The notes under the pieces are model-generated. The model was given only the letters and a program-made list of their open reading frames with translations, did no database searches and was not told the DNA's origin. A stretch of DNA of 64,000 nt from Seohaeicola_A nanhaiensis (GTDB taxonomy: Bacteria > Pseudomonadota > Alphaproteobacteria > Rhodobacterales > Rhodobacteraceae). This document shows, piece after piece, positions 50,725-59,558 of the stretch; position 1 is the stretch's first letter; each line of letters begins with the position of its first letter. A program made the translations under genes and the position numbers. The stretch lies in assembly GCF_042654245.1 (NCBI RefSeq), contig NZ_JBHSGI010000005.1, forward strand, positions 496,001 to 560,000, given 5' to 3'.

Positions 50725-51292
50725 CTTCGCTGCCCAGGTTGGCGATCTGGCTACCATAACGGCCGAGAAGTCGCGAGAAGGTGACGATTTCCTCTTCGCT
50801 CCAGTCCTCGAAGATCCGCACCATCCGCAGCCATTTGAACTGGAAGAAGTCGAACAGAAGTTCCCAGCCGGTTTCAGTCACCTCAAGCAAGGATTTGCGT
50901 CCGTCCTTCTGCGCCGCCACGCGCCTGATATACCCCTGTTCGATCAGTGCGGCAGTGATGCGCGAGGCGCGCGAGGGGTCAATGTTCAACTCTTCCGCAA
51001 CCGCACCGACTGTCGGCTCGCCGGGCGCGGGCCGCCCAACCCCGTTGCCGATCCGCAGAACGGCGGCAAGCCCCTGAAAGACCGCCGGTTCCAGACCAGT
51101 ATTTCCCTGCTTGAGAAAGGCCACGACAAGATCTGCTTTCACCGTATGCCGCATCAACTGGAACAGGGTCATGTCGAGCGACAGCAACGCATCGGCAGCG
51201 CCGGACGGCACCCGCGACGCCCGCAGGTTTTCCTCGAAGACGTCGAAGTAGGTCTTTCCTCGAAAGTTCTTTTTTGGGCGCGGTTCTGTCAT
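50717..51292 (-). CDS. MarR family regulator
   Basis: 191-aa winged helix-turn-helix protein. The wHTH is PTVGAVAEELNIDPSRASRITAALIEQGYIRR followed by DGRKSLLEVTETGWELL, the MarR wing. The ATG at 51292, preceded by GGGGG, is chosen over 51328. It is divergent from an efflux pump gene with a palindrome in between, the usual layout for a repressor that senses the pump substrate. Confidence 0.88.
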   Translation of the reverse strand: MTEPRPKKNFRGKTYFDVFEENLRASRVPSGAADALLSLDMTLFQLMRHTVKADLVVAFLKQGNTGLEPAVFQGLAAVLRIGNGVGRPAPGEPTVGAVAEELNIDPSRASRITAALIEQGYIRRVAAQKDGRKSLLEVTETGWELLFDFFQFKWLRMVRIFEDWSEEEIVTFSRLLGRYGSQIANLGSEGT

Positions 51293-51323
51293 GCCCCCAA
51301 GACTATGCCCGGATAATGACTTC

Positions 51324-51354
51324 GTCAATAAGTTGATAAACCCACATTATTGAC
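51324..51354. promoter_or_regulatory. Palindromic operator between marR and the MFS pump
   Basis: GTCAATAA (51324-51331) and TTATTGAC (51347-51354) are perfect inverted repeats 15 bases apart; TCAA-taag-TTGA inside the left half is a second dyad. A TTGACA at 51350-51355 overlaps the right arm and could be the -35 of the pump gene. Confidence 0.6.
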
Positions 51355-51407
51355 ATTGGCACATATTTTGCGCCATTGAGATCCCAACCCGATTCCAGGA
51401 TCCGCAG

Positions 51408-52904
51408 ATGACTCATCCAGACCCAGAACCGCACCATCCCCACGTCGATATTCACTCGGTTCGCCTGATCCTGTTCTCGATCGCCCTGCTCCTGCTGCTC
51501 GCTTCGCTGGACCAGACCATCGTTTCGACCGCGTTGCCGACCATCGTGTCTGATCTCGGCGGGGTGGAACACCTGAGCTGGGTCGTGACGGCCTATTTCC
51601 TCGCCTCCACCGTCGTGGCGCCGATCTATGGCAAACTGGGCGATCTCTACGGCCGTCGGAACACCATCTTCGTGTCGGTTACGATGTTCCTGCTCGGCTC
51701 GGCCCTCTGCGGGCTAGCCCAAAGCATGATGGGCCTTATCCTGGCGCGCGCGCTTCAGGGGCTGGGCGGCGGCGGGCTGTTCGTGCTGGCGCTTTCGGTC
51801 GTGGGCGAGGTGATCCCGCCACGCGAACGCGGCAAGGTGCAGGGCGTCTTCGCCGCGGTCTTCTCGCTCTCATCGGTGATTGGTCCCCTGATCGGCGGCT
51901 GGTTCGTCGATGTCTTCTCGTGGCACTGGATCTTTTACATCAACCTGCCGGTCGGGCTGATCGCCTTGGTGACATTCGCCATCTCCTTCAAACCGACAGG
52001 CCGGCGGGTCAGCCACAAGATCGACTGGGCCGGAGCGGCCTTCCTTACCATCGCGCTGGCAGCGCTGACGCTGGTGACAAGCCTTGGCGGACGCAGTTTC
52101 TCCTGGGCTTCGCCCCAGGCGATCGGCCTCGCGGCGCTATCACTGCTGGCGACGCTGGCCTTCCTGCGCGCCGAAACCCGCGCAGCCGAGCCAATCCTGC
52201 CACTGAGCCTGTTTCGCCTGAACGTTTTCTGGGTCACCAGCGTAGTCGGCTTCATCGCCGGGGCAGCAATGTTCGGTACCATCACCTTCCTGCCAGTCTA
52301 CCTTCAGATCGCCCGAGGCGCCACGCCCACCGAATCGGGCCTGATGCTGATCCCGATGACCTTGGGAATCCTGACGGCTTCCACCTTTTCGGGCCAATAT
52401 ATGCGCCGTACCGGCCGATACGGCATTCTGCCGCGTATCGGCACCGCGCTGCTGACGCTGGGAATGCTGTTGCTGACCCAGATCGAGGCGGACTCGCCGG
52501 CGCTCTATGTCTTTGCCTCCATCGCTACAGTCGGACTTGGAATGGGGTGCATTTTTCCCGTCGTCACGACCTCGGTTCAGAACGCCGTGCCGCGGCCGCA
52601 GCTCGGAACCGCTACCGCCAGCGGCATCATGTTTCGCCAGGTCGGCGGCGCGCTGGCGGTTGCGGTGTTCGGCGCGCTTTTCGCCGCCGGACTGGGGATG
52701 GAGGCGGCCGGCCATGGCACACTTTCCCCCGAAACCATTACCACTCTGCCCGAGTCGGCGCGGCTCGCCTTTGGCTCCAAGGTCACGGCCGCCCTTCATC
52801 CGATCTTCTGGATCGCCGCGGCGCTTGGGTTTGTCGGTCTCTGCTTCTCGTTCCTGCTGAAAGAGATACCCTTGTCCGGAATCGCACGTCCCGAACCGGC
52901 CTGA
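51408..52904 (+). CDS. DHA2-type MFS multidrug efflux transporter
   Basis: 498-aa proton-driven exporter of the EmrB/QacA group, 14 membrane spans expected. Typical motifs: LDQTIVSTALPTIVSDL at span 1, GKLGDLYGRRNTIF (motif A), GLGGGGLFVLALSVVGEVIPPRERGKVQG, and GPLIGGWFVDVFSWHWIFYINLPVG (motif C and antiporter motif). Divergent MarR gene suggests drug-inducible control. An alpha-hydroxy-acid oxidase gene follows 21 bases later. Confidence 0.93.
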   Translation: MTHPDPEPHHPHVDIHSVRLILFSIALLLLLASLDQTIVSTALPTIVSDLGGVEHLSWVVTAYFLASTVVAPIYGKLGDLYGRRNTIFVSVTMFLLGSALCGLAQSMMGLILARALQGLGGGGLFVLALSVVGEVIPPRERGKVQGVFAAVFSLSSVIGPLIGGWFVDVFSWHWIFYINLPVGLIALVTFAISFKPTGRRVSHKIDWAGAAFLTIALAALTLVTSLGGRSFSWASPQAIGLAALSLLATLAFLRAETRAAEPILPLSLFRLNVFWVTSVVGFIAGAAMFGTITFLPVYLQIARGATPTESGLMLIPMTLGILTASTFSGQYMRRTGRYGILPRIGTALLTLGMLLLTQIEADSPALYVFASIATVGLGMGCIFPVVTTSVQNAVPRPQLGTATASGIMFRQVGGALAVAVFGALFAAGLGMEAAGHGTLSPETITTLPESARLAFGSKVTAALHPIFWIAAALGFVGLCFSFLLKEIPLSGIARPEPA

Positions 52905-52925
52905 CGGGCAACCGGGCTGGACAAG

Positions 52926-54116
52926 ATGCCGGGCACTCCGCCACATACCGGAATGGATCTGCACAGCACATATCCCGGCGTGATGGACCTCAAGTGGCGG
53001 GCGCAAAAGCGCCTGCCCAAATTCGTCTGGGAATATCTGGACAGCGGCACCGGGGTCGAAGCAACAAAGGCCCGCAACCGCGCCGCGCTGGATCGGCTCG
53101 GCTTCATGCCCTCGATCCTGCATGGCCCACAGACTCCCGACCTGAGTTGCCGGTTTCTGGGGCAGAACTATCCCCTGCCCTTCGGTATCGCTCCGGTGGG
53201 CATGTCCGGACTGGTCTGGCCGGATGCTGAGGGGCATCTGGCCCGGGCCGCCGCCACCGCCGGCATCCCCTATTCGATGAGTACGGTGGCGACGCAGAGC
53301 CCCGAAGACATCGCCCGGCATCTTGGCGCGCAAGCCTGGTTTCAGATGTATCCCCCGAAAGACGAGGACATCCGCCGCGACATGCTGGCCCGTGCCCGCG
53401 CCGCCGGATTCACCGCGCTGATCCTGACCGTCGACGTGCCGGTGGCGTCGCGGCGCGAACGCCAGACGCGGTCCGGCCTGACCAGCCCGCCGAAGCTGAC
53501 GCCGCGCCTGCTGGCACAGGTGGCCATGCGCCCGGCCTGGGCGCTTGGCATGGCTCGGAGCGGCCTGCCGCACATGCGCACGCTCGACAAGTATATTTCC
53601 GGCCCGCAGGCCAACCTGCCGCCTACCGCCCATGTCGGTTACCTGCTTCGTACCTCGCCCGACTGGGACTATGCCCGCTGGCTGCGCGACAATTGGGATG
53701 GGCCGTTTCTGATCAAGGGCGTCCTGCGTCCGGAGGACGCCGAACCGCTTGAAAGGATAGGGGCGGATGCGCTCTGGATCTCTAACCACGCGGGACGTCA
53801 GTTCGACGGCTCGCCGGCCACAGCGGAAGCGCTGCCGCTGGTCCGCGCGGCCACAAGGCTGCCGATCATCTTCGACAGCGGAGTCGAAAGCGGTCTCGAC
53901 ATCCTGCGCGCCCTCGCGCTCGGGGCCGATTTCGTGATGCTGGGCCGCGCCTTCCACTTCGCGCTGGCCGCTCTCGGCCCGACAGGACCGGCCCATCTGA
54001 TCGACATCCTGGCCAAGGACATGATGGCCAACATGGGCCAGCTCGGCGCTTCAACGCTTTCCGGCCTGCCGCCGCCAATCCCGTTGCCGCATCTTGGCGG
54101 CGGGTCGTCCATGTAA
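52926..54116 (+). CDS. FMN-dependent alpha-hydroxy-acid oxidase/dehydrogenase
   Basis: 396 aa (387 if the ATG at 52953, MDLHSTYPGVMDL, is used, which resembles family N-termini better). TIM barrel of the LldD/glycolate oxidase group: FGIAPVGMSGLVWPDAE, STVATQSPEDIA, WFQMYPPKD, LTVDVPVASRRERQ, and the active-site SNHAGRQFDGSPAT with catalytic His and substrate Arg, where most members have SNHGGRQ. Substrate could be L-lactate or another 2-hydroxy acid. Close spacing links it to the pump transcript. Confidence 0.88.
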   Translation: MPGTPPHTGMDLHSTYPGVMDLKWRAQKRLPKFVWEYLDSGTGVEATKARNRAALDRLGFMPSILHGPQTPDLSCRFLGQNYPLPFGIAPVGMSGLVWPDAEGHLARAAATAGIPYSMSTVATQSPEDIARHLGAQAWFQMYPPKDEDIRRDMLARARAAGFTALILTVDVPVASRRERQTRSGLTSPPKLTPRLLAQVAMRPAWALGMARSGLPHMRTLDKYISGPQANLPPTAHVGYLLRTSPDWDYARWLRDNWDGPFLIKGVLRPEDAEPLERIGADALWISNHAGRQFDGSPATAEALPLVRAATRLPIIFDSGVESGLDILRALALGADFVMLGRAFHFALAALGPTGPAHLIDILAKDMMANMGQLGASTLSGLPPPIPLPHLGGGSSM

Positions 54117-54210
54117 CGGAACGCTAACGTTTTCGACTTGCGCCGCGGTGCAGCGTGTCGTTTGTTCCGCGCAGGAAATCGTCGCCATTGCGCCGAGGGA
54201 GTGCTGCCAG

Positions 54211-57200
54211 ATGACCGAGTTCTCGAAGATCCTCATCGCCAACCGGGGTGAGATCGCCATCCGCATCATGCGCGCGGCGAATGAGATGGGGAAAAAGACC
54301 GTCGCGGTCTATGCCGAGGAAGACAAGCTGGGTCTGCACCGCTTCAAGGCAGACGAAGCCTATCGCATCGGCGAAGGGCTGGGCCCGGTCGCGGCCTATC
54401 TCTCGATCCCCGAGATCATCCGTGTGGCCAAGCTCTCCGGCGCCGACGCCATCCATCCGGGCTATGGCCTGCTGTCAGAAAACCCGGATTTCGTCGATGC
54501 CTGCACTCAGGCAGGAATCACCTTCATCGGCCCCAAGGCCGAGACGATGCGCGCCCTTGGCGACAAGGCAAGCGCCCGGCGGGTGGCGATTGCCGCAGGC
54601 GTTCCGGTGATTCCGGCGACCGAGGTGCTGGGCGACGATATGGACGCGATCCGCAAGGAAGCCGCCGAAGTGGGATATCCGCTGATGCTCAAGGCCAGCT
54701 GGGGTGGAGGCGGGCGCGGCATGCGCCCGATCAACAACGAAAAGGAACTGGCTGAAAAGGTCATGGAGGGCCGGCGCGAGGCCGAGGCCGCCTTCGGCAA
54801 CGGCGAGGGCTATCTCGAAAAGATGATCACCCGCGCCCGCCACGTCGAGGTGCAGATCCTCGGCGACAAGCATGGCAACATGTATCACCTGTTTGAACGC
54901 GACTGCTCGGTGCAGCGCAGGAACCAGAAGGTCGTCGAACGCGCGCCCGCGCCTTATCTGACCGAGGAACAGCGCGCCGAGATCTGCGAGCTGGGCTACC
55001 GTATCTGCAAGCACGTCAATTACGAATGCGCCGGCACTGTCGAGTTCCTGATGGATATGACCGACGGTAAGTTCTACTTTATCGAGGTCAACCCCCGCGT
55101 CCAGGTCGAACATACCGTCACCGAGGAAGTGACCGGGATCGACATCGTCCGCGCCCAGATCCTGATCGCTGAAGGCAAAACCATCGCCGAGGCCACCGGC
55201 AAGGCCAGCCAGGAGGATATCCGCCTCACCGGCCACGCCCTGCAATGCCGGGTGACGACTGAGGATCCGCAAAACAACTTCATTCCCGATTATGGTCGCA
55301 TCACCGCATACCGCTCGGCAACCGGCATGGGCATCCGGCTTGACGGCGGCACCGCTTATGCCGGCGGTGTCATCACGCGGTATTACGACTCTCTTCTGAC
55401 CAAGGTCACCGCAAAGGCGCCGACGCCCGAAATGGCCATTGCCCGCATGGACCGTGCCTTGCGCGAGTTCCGGATTCGCGGCGTCTCGACCAACATTGCC
55501 TTTGTCGAGAACCTGCTGAAGCATCCGACCTTCCTGTCGAATGAATATACTACGAAGTTCATCGACGAGACGCCCGAGCTTTTCACCTTCAGGAAGCGTC
55601 GCGACCGCGGCACGAAGGTGCTGACCTATATCGCCGACATCACGGTGAACGGCCACCCCGAGACCAAGGCCCGCCCCAAGCCGCCCGCCGACCTGAAGCC
55701 GCCGAAACCCCCGGCGCTGCGCACCGAAGAACCCCGCATGGGCACCCGTAACCTGCTGGAACAGAAGGGGCCGCAGGCCGTCGCCGACTGGATGAAGGCC
55801 CAGCGCCAGTTGCTGATCACCGACACCACCATGCGCGACGGCCATCAGTCGCTGCTCGCAACTCGGATGCGCAGCCTTGACATGATCAAGGTCGCCCCTG
55901 CCTATGCCGCCAACCTGCCGCAGTTGTTCAGCGTCGAATGTTGGGGCGGCGCGACGTTTGACGTGGCCTATCGCTTCCTTCAGGAATGCCCCTGGCAGCG
56001 CCTGCGCGACCTGCGCGAACGCATGCCGAACGTCATGACCCAGATGCTGCTGCGCGCCTCCAACGGTGTCGGCTATACCAACTATCCCGACAACGTGGTC
56101 CAATCCTTCGTCGCGCAAGCGGCGACCACGGGGGTCGACGTGTTCCGCGTCTTCGACAGCTTGAATTGGGTCGAGAACATGCGCGTCGCCATGGACGCCG
56201 TGGTTGAGGCGGGCAAAGTCTGCGAAGGGTCGATCTGCTATACCGGCGACATCAACGACCCCGCGCGCTCCAAATACAACCTCAAGTATTACGTCCAGAT
56301 GGGCAAGGACCTGAAAGCCGCCGGCGCCCATGTGCTCGGCCTCAAGGACATGGCCGGTCTGCTGAAACCCGCTGCCGCGCGCGTGCTGATCCAGGCGCTG
56401 AAAGAGGAAGTGGGCCTGCCGATCCACTTCCACACTCATGACACGGCGGGGGTTGCTGTCGCCTCAATCCTCGCCGCCGCCGAGGCGGGCGTGGATGCCG
56501 TCGATTGTGCGATGGACGCCCTTTCCGGAAATACCAGCCAGGCCACCCTCGGCTCGGTCGTCGAGGCATTGCGCCACACCCCGCGCGACACCGGACTGGA
56601 CATCGACGCCATCCGCGAAATCTCGGATTATTGGGAGGCCGTGCGCGGCCAGTATGCGGCCTTTGAGTCGGGCATGCAGGCGCCCTCGTCCGAAGTTTAC
56701 CTGCACGAGATGCCCGGCGGCCAGTTCACCAATCTCAAGGCGCAGGCGCGCAGCCTCGGCCTCGAAGAGCGCTGGCATGAGGTCGCGCAGATGTATGCCG
56801 AGGTGAACATGATGTTCGGCGACATCGTCAAAGTCACGCCGTCGTCGAAGGTCGTCGGCGACATGGCGCTGATGATGGTCAGCCAGGGACTGACGCGAAG
56901 CCAGGTCGAAGATCCGAACGTCGAGGTGGCTTTCCCCGATTCCGTCATCGACATGATGAAGGGCAACCTTGGTCAGCCACCGGGCGGTTTCCCTGAAGCC
57001 ATCGTGAGGAAGGTTCTGAAAGGCGAGGCGCCCAACCTCGAACGCCCCGGCAAGCACCTCGCGCCGGTGGATCTCGAAGAGGTAAGGGCCGAGGTCAGCA
57101 AGGAACTGGAAGGCAAGCCTGTCGATGACGAGGACCTGAATGGGTATCTGATGTATCCCAAGGTCTTTCTCGACTATATGGGACGCCATCGCATCTATGG

Positions 57201-57654
57201 GCCGGTACGGACCCTGCCGACCAAGACCTTTTTCTACGGCATGGAACCCGGCGAACAGATCAGCGCCGAGATCGACCCCGGCAAGACTCTTGAAATCCGC
57301 CTCCAGGCCGTTGGCGAGACCGGCGAAGACGGCGAGGTCAGGGTGTTCTTCGAACTGAACGGCCAGCCCCGGGTGATCCGCGTGCCCAACCGCGCGGTCA
57401 AGGCGCAGACCGCCGCCCGCCCCAAGGCGGCGACCGGCAATCCCAACCACGTCGGCGCTCCGATGCCAGGCGTGGTGGCCAGTGTCGGCGCCCAGGTCGG
57501 ACAGAAGGTCAAGGCGGGAGACCTGCTGCTGACCATCGAGGCGATGAAGATGGAGACCGGCATTCACGCCGACCGCGACGCCACAATCCAGGCCGTGCAT
57601 GTGACCCCCGGCGCCCAGATCGACGCCAAGGACCTGCTGGTGGAGCTGGAATAG
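54211..57654 (+). CDS. pyc: Pyruvate carboxylase
   Basis: Biotin enzyme making oxaloacetate from pyruvate, bicarbonate and ATP (1147 aa). Biotin carboxylase at about 1-450 (ILIANRGEIAIRIMRAA, KASWGGGGRGMR, FIEVNPRVQVEHTVTEE), carboxyltransferase from about 535 (DTTMRDGHQSLLATRMR, VECWGGATFDVAYRF, FHTHDTAGV), and a biotinyl domain with EAMKMETG, biotinylated Lys1113. The start at 54211 follows GAGGGA. Single-chain type, ending in a strong terminator. Confidence 0.98.
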   Translation: MTEFSKILIANRGEIAIRIMRAANEMGKKTVAVYAEEDKLGLHRFKADEAYRIGEGLGPVAAYLSIPEIIRVAKLSGADAIHPGYGLLSENPDFVDACTQAGITFIGPKAETMRALGDKASARRVAIAAGVPVIPATEVLGDDMDAIRKEAAEVGYPLMLKASWGGGGRGMRPINNEKELAEKVMEGRREAEAAFGNGEGYLEKMITRARHVEVQILGDKHGNMYHLFERDCSVQRRNQKVVERAPAPYLTEEQRAEICELGYRICKHVNYECAGTVEFLMDMTDGKFYFIEVNPRVQVEHTVTEEVTGIDIVRAQILIAEGKTIAEATGKASQEDIRLTGHALQCRVTTEDPQNNFIPDYGRITAYRSATGMGIRLDGGTAYAGGVITRYYDSLLTKVTAKAPTPEMAIARMDRALREFRIRGVSTNIAFVENLLKHPTFLSNEYTTKFIDETPELFTFRKRRDRGTKVLTYIADITVNGHPETKARPKPPADLKPPKPPALRTEEPRMGTRNLLEQKGPQAVADWMKAQRQLLITDTTMRDGHQSLLATRMRSLDMIKVAPAYAANLPQLFSVECWGGATFDVAYRFLQECPWQRLRDLRERMPNVMTQMLLRASNGVGYTNYPDNVVQSFVAQAATTGVDVFRVFDSLNWVENMRVAMDAVVEAGKVCEGSICYTGDINDPARSKYNLKYYVQMGKDLKAAGAHVLGLKDMAGLLKPAAARVLIQALKEEVGLPIHFHTHDTAGVAVASILAAAEAGVDAVDCAMDALSGNTSQATLGSVVEALRHTPRDTGLDIDAIREISDYWEAVRGQYAAFESGMQAPSSEVYLHEMPGGQFTNLKAQARSLGLEERWHEVAQMYAEVNMMFGDIVKVTPSSKVVGDMALMMVSQGLTRSQVEDPNVEVAFPDSVIDMMKGNLGQPPGGFPEAIVRKVLKGEAPNLERPGKHLAPVDLEEVRAEVSKELEGKPVDDEDLNGYLMYPKVFLDYMGRHRIYGPVRTLPTKTFFYGMEPGEQISAEIDPGKTLEIRLQAVGETGEDGEVRVFFELNGQPRVIRVPNRAVKAQTAARPKAATGNPNHVGAPMPGVVASVGAQVGQKVKAGDLLLTIEAMKMETGIHADRDATIQAVHVTPGAQIDAKDLLVELE

Positions 57655-57690
57655 CGACCGACTGCGCAGGCACCGACTTCCCAAGACGCA

Positions 57691-57730
57691 AAGCGCCCTG
57701 TCCAAAACCGGCCAGGGCGCTTTTAATTTT
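57691..57730 (+). terminator. pyc intrinsic terminator
   Basis: AAGCGCCCTG-tccaaaaccggc-CAGGGCGCTT, a perfect 10-bp stem followed by TTTAATTTT. A further dyad, TTGTCCA-cgaa-TGGACAA (57729-57746), lies right behind it. Confidence 0.9.
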
Positions 57731-57880
57731 GTCCACGAATGGACAAGGTTGAACTGAACCAGCGATCCCTGTTCAGCGACGGACATTCAGGAAAGAATCC
57801 GTTCCGACATCCAACACTTTCGTCAGGTTCCCCCGCCGCGAAAGCGCCGCATTTGAATTGTTAATAGTTTATATGATCAA

Positions 57881-57895
57881 TTAAGGTTTTATTAA
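57881..57895. promoter_or_regulatory. CtrA box upstream of the SH3-domain gene
   Basis: TTAAGGTTTTATTAA matches TTAA-N7-TTAA; a third TTAA follows at 57899. It lies 30 bases before the start at 57925 in an AT-rich intergenic region. Confidence 0.6.
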
Positions 57896-57924
57896 CGATT
57901 AAAGATGCAATGGGAGACGCGCCC

Positions 57925-58635
57925 ATGAAATGGCTATTCTGGATCTGGGTGGCGGCGCTTATCCTGTTCCTCGGCTTCGGGCCAGGGGAAACGATGAAAA
58001 ACCGTGGCCCGGAGGGGACTACAGTTGCCCGTGTCGCAAGGCCGCTGTCCACGACTCCAAAGCAGGAACTTTTCGAAACCGCACCCCAGCCCGCTTCGCT
58101 GAATTCCCCCGCGACGCTGCCGCAGAGCGAGGACAAGCGGGCAGCTTTCGCGGCGCCAGAAATGCTGTTTGTCACCGGCGATCACGTCAATATGCGTACC
58201 GGACCTGGAACGGAATTCAAAGTCATCGGCAAATTCTCGAAAGGTGACAGGCTTTACCTTCTCGAAACTCAGGGCGACTGGGCAAGATTGAACGGAAATG
58301 GGGCGCAGGGGACTGTTTCTGGCTGGATGCATCGCGACTTTCTCGCCAGCGCACGCACAGCCCCACAGGCTGCAGTAGCAGCTGCACCCAGGCGTCAGGT
58401 GGCCCGGCCCACCCGCGCCGAGATTGCCCGCGCGCAGCAGGAGATCATCCGTCAGAGCATCGCGGCCTATCCGGGGTCTTGCCCCTGCCCGTTCAGCCAC
58501 GACCGGGCAGGTCGCCGCTGCGGCGGGCGCAGCGCCTGGTCGCGACCAGGAGGATATGCGCCGGTCTGCTATGAAAGCGACATATCTCAAAGCCGCCTGA
58601 GCAGCTATCTTGTCGGCAACAGCGCCCGCAACTGA
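57925..58635 (+). CDS. SH3-domain envelope protein
   Basis: 236 aa. N-terminal signal anchor (MKWLFWIWVAALILFLGFG), a linker, a bacterial SH3 domain at about 85-145 (MLFVTGDHVNMRTGPGTEFKVIGKF ending GWMHRDFL, read in parts), and a C-terminal block SCPCPFSHDRAGRRCGG plus SAWSRPGGYAPVCYESD, a cysteine motif often fused to SH3 domains in alphaproteobacteria. Likely periplasmic, perhaps binding cell wall. Start chosen for GGAGA upstream. Possibly CtrA-controlled. Confidence 0.8.
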   Translation: MKWLFWIWVAALILFLGFGPGETMKNRGPEGTTVARVARPLSTTPKQELFETAPQPASLNSPATLPQSEDKRAAFAAPEMLFVTGDHVNMRTGPGTEFKVIGKFSKGDRLYLLETQGDWARLNGNGAQGTVSGWMHRDFLASARTAPQAAVAAAPRRQVARPTRAEIARAQQEIIRQSIAAYPGSCPCPFSHDRAGRRCGGRSAWSRPGGYAPVCYESDISQSRLSSYLVGNSARN

Positions 58636-58654
58636 ACTCGCCGAAGGACCCCAC

Positions 58655-59044
58655 ATGACCGTTGCCATCACCCCGATCTATGCCGCCCTGCTGGCCCTGC
58701 TATATGTCTGGCTCAGCGCTCGTGTCATTGGCGGGCGCTTCAAATATAAGACTTCACTCGGCGATGCCGGCCAGCCGGAACTGCTGACGCGTATCCGCGG
58801 GCAGGCCAATTGCGCGGAATACGCGCCGATCGGCCTGATTCTTCTGCTGCTTGCGGAGCTTCAGGGCGCGCCCGCGATGGCGGTGCACGTGCTGGGCCTC
58901 ATGCTCCTGGCCGGCCGGGTGCTCCATGCCGTGGCCTTCATGAGCGATGTGCCGCGACAGTCCCTGCGCGGCCCCGGCATGATTCTCACCTTCGCAATGA
59001 TCGTCTTCGCGGCCCTCGGGCTGCTCGGTCATGCGGTGGTGTGA
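58655..59044 (+). CDS. MAPEG family membrane protein
   Basis: 129 aa, four membrane helices, resembling bacterial members of the MAPEG family of glutathione-linked membrane proteins: ALLYVWLSARVIGGRFKYKTSLGD and RIRGQANCAEYAPIGLILLLLAELQGAP (conserved Arg, Asn, Glu). It may conjugate or reduce lipophilic substrates with glutathione. Its TGA overlaps a GTG that begins the DUF1697 remnant. Confidence 0.88.
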   Translation: MTVAITPIYAALLALLYVWLSARVIGGRFKYKTSLGDAGQPELLTRIRGQANCAEYAPIGLILLLLAELQGAPAMAVHVLGLMLLAGRVLHAVAFMSDVPRQSLRGPGMILTFAMIVFAALGLLGHAVV

Positions 59045-59319
59045 CCGCCCAAGGACACCACGTCTCCCTGTTGCGCAGAATAAACGTCTCCGGGAGGAAC
59101 ACTCTGCTGATGCCCGAGCTGCTCGCGCCCGGCATGTCGCTGAGCTGGCAGAAGCTCGCACCCGGTAAACTTGTTCTGGCCGAGTCCGCTGGCTATCAGC
59201 TCGCGCCGGGGAGAATCGGGCGTTCGTGCCCGGCCACATGGCTCGAGCGGGTTCTTGGCACAGCGGTCACCGGTCGCAATTTGCGCACCGCACAGGCCAT
59301 ATCAGCCTTGCTGGACTGA
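59041..59319 (+). pseudogene. Internally deleted DUF1697 gene remnant
   Basis: A GTG at 59041 overlaps the MAPEG stop (GTGA). The 92-aa product starts HHVSLLRRINVSGRNTLLMPEL, like the DUF1697 N-terminus (ALLRGINVGG.N...M.EL), and ends GRIGRSCPATWLERVLGTAV-TGRNLRTAQAI, like its C-terminus (GRSK...LE..LG...T.RN..T). The middle of the usual 175-180 residues is missing though the frame stays open. Also accounts for most of the otherwise empty stretch 59045-59398. Confidence 0.6.
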
Positions 59320-59356
59320 AGGCACAGAAATCTTTGCCGAGGGCGCGTTTTTCCCC

Positions 59357-59385
59357 TTGCGAAGCCGCGCGCATATTTATATCTC
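59357..59385 (+). promoter_or_regulatory. Candidate promoter of tRNA-Gly
   Basis: TTGCGA (59357-59362), a 17-base spacer and TATCTC (59380-59385), 13 bases before the tRNA. A TATATC two bases earlier is an alternative -10. AT-rich block in a GC-rich surrounding. Confidence 0.4.
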
Positions 59386-59398
59386 GCACCCCACGGAT

Positions 59399-59473
59399 GC
59401 GGGCGTAGCTCAGGGGTAGAGCATAACCTTGCCAAGGTTAGGGTCGTGAGTTCGAATCTCATCGCCCGCTCCA
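59399..59473 (+). tRNA. tRNA-Gly (anticodon GCC)
   Basis: Cloverleaf of 75 bases including encoded CCA. Acceptor GCGGGCG pairs with CGCCCGC, D-arm AGCTCAGGGGTAGAGC, anticodon stem AACCTT-GCC-AAGGTT with GCC in the loop, T-arm with GTTCGAATC, discriminator T, CCA at 59471-59473. Confidence 0.97.
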
Positions 59474-59475
59474 AT

Positions 59476-59496
59476 GAAACAACAACCCATTGTTTC
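59476..59496 (+). terminator. Hairpin after tRNA-Gly
   Basis: GAAACAA-caaccca-TTGTTTC, a perfect 7-bp stem three bases after the tRNA. AU-rich, so a weak terminator or processing signal. Confidence 0.4.
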
Positions 59497-59558
59497 GACA
59501 CTTGCCAGACAGATAGCCAGATCGAAGATACGCCGGGGCGCGCGAAGTTCGCCGGTAG

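Noticed and set aside
48931..50784. 617-codon plus-strand open frame opposite uvrD
   Set aside because: Antisense to UvrD with all helicase motifs on the other strand; no recognisable domain.
59196..59501. Minus-strand frame of 101 codons over the tRNA
   Set aside because: Its middle (MRFELTTLTLARLCSTPEL) is the familiar artefact of translating tRNA-Gly backwards.
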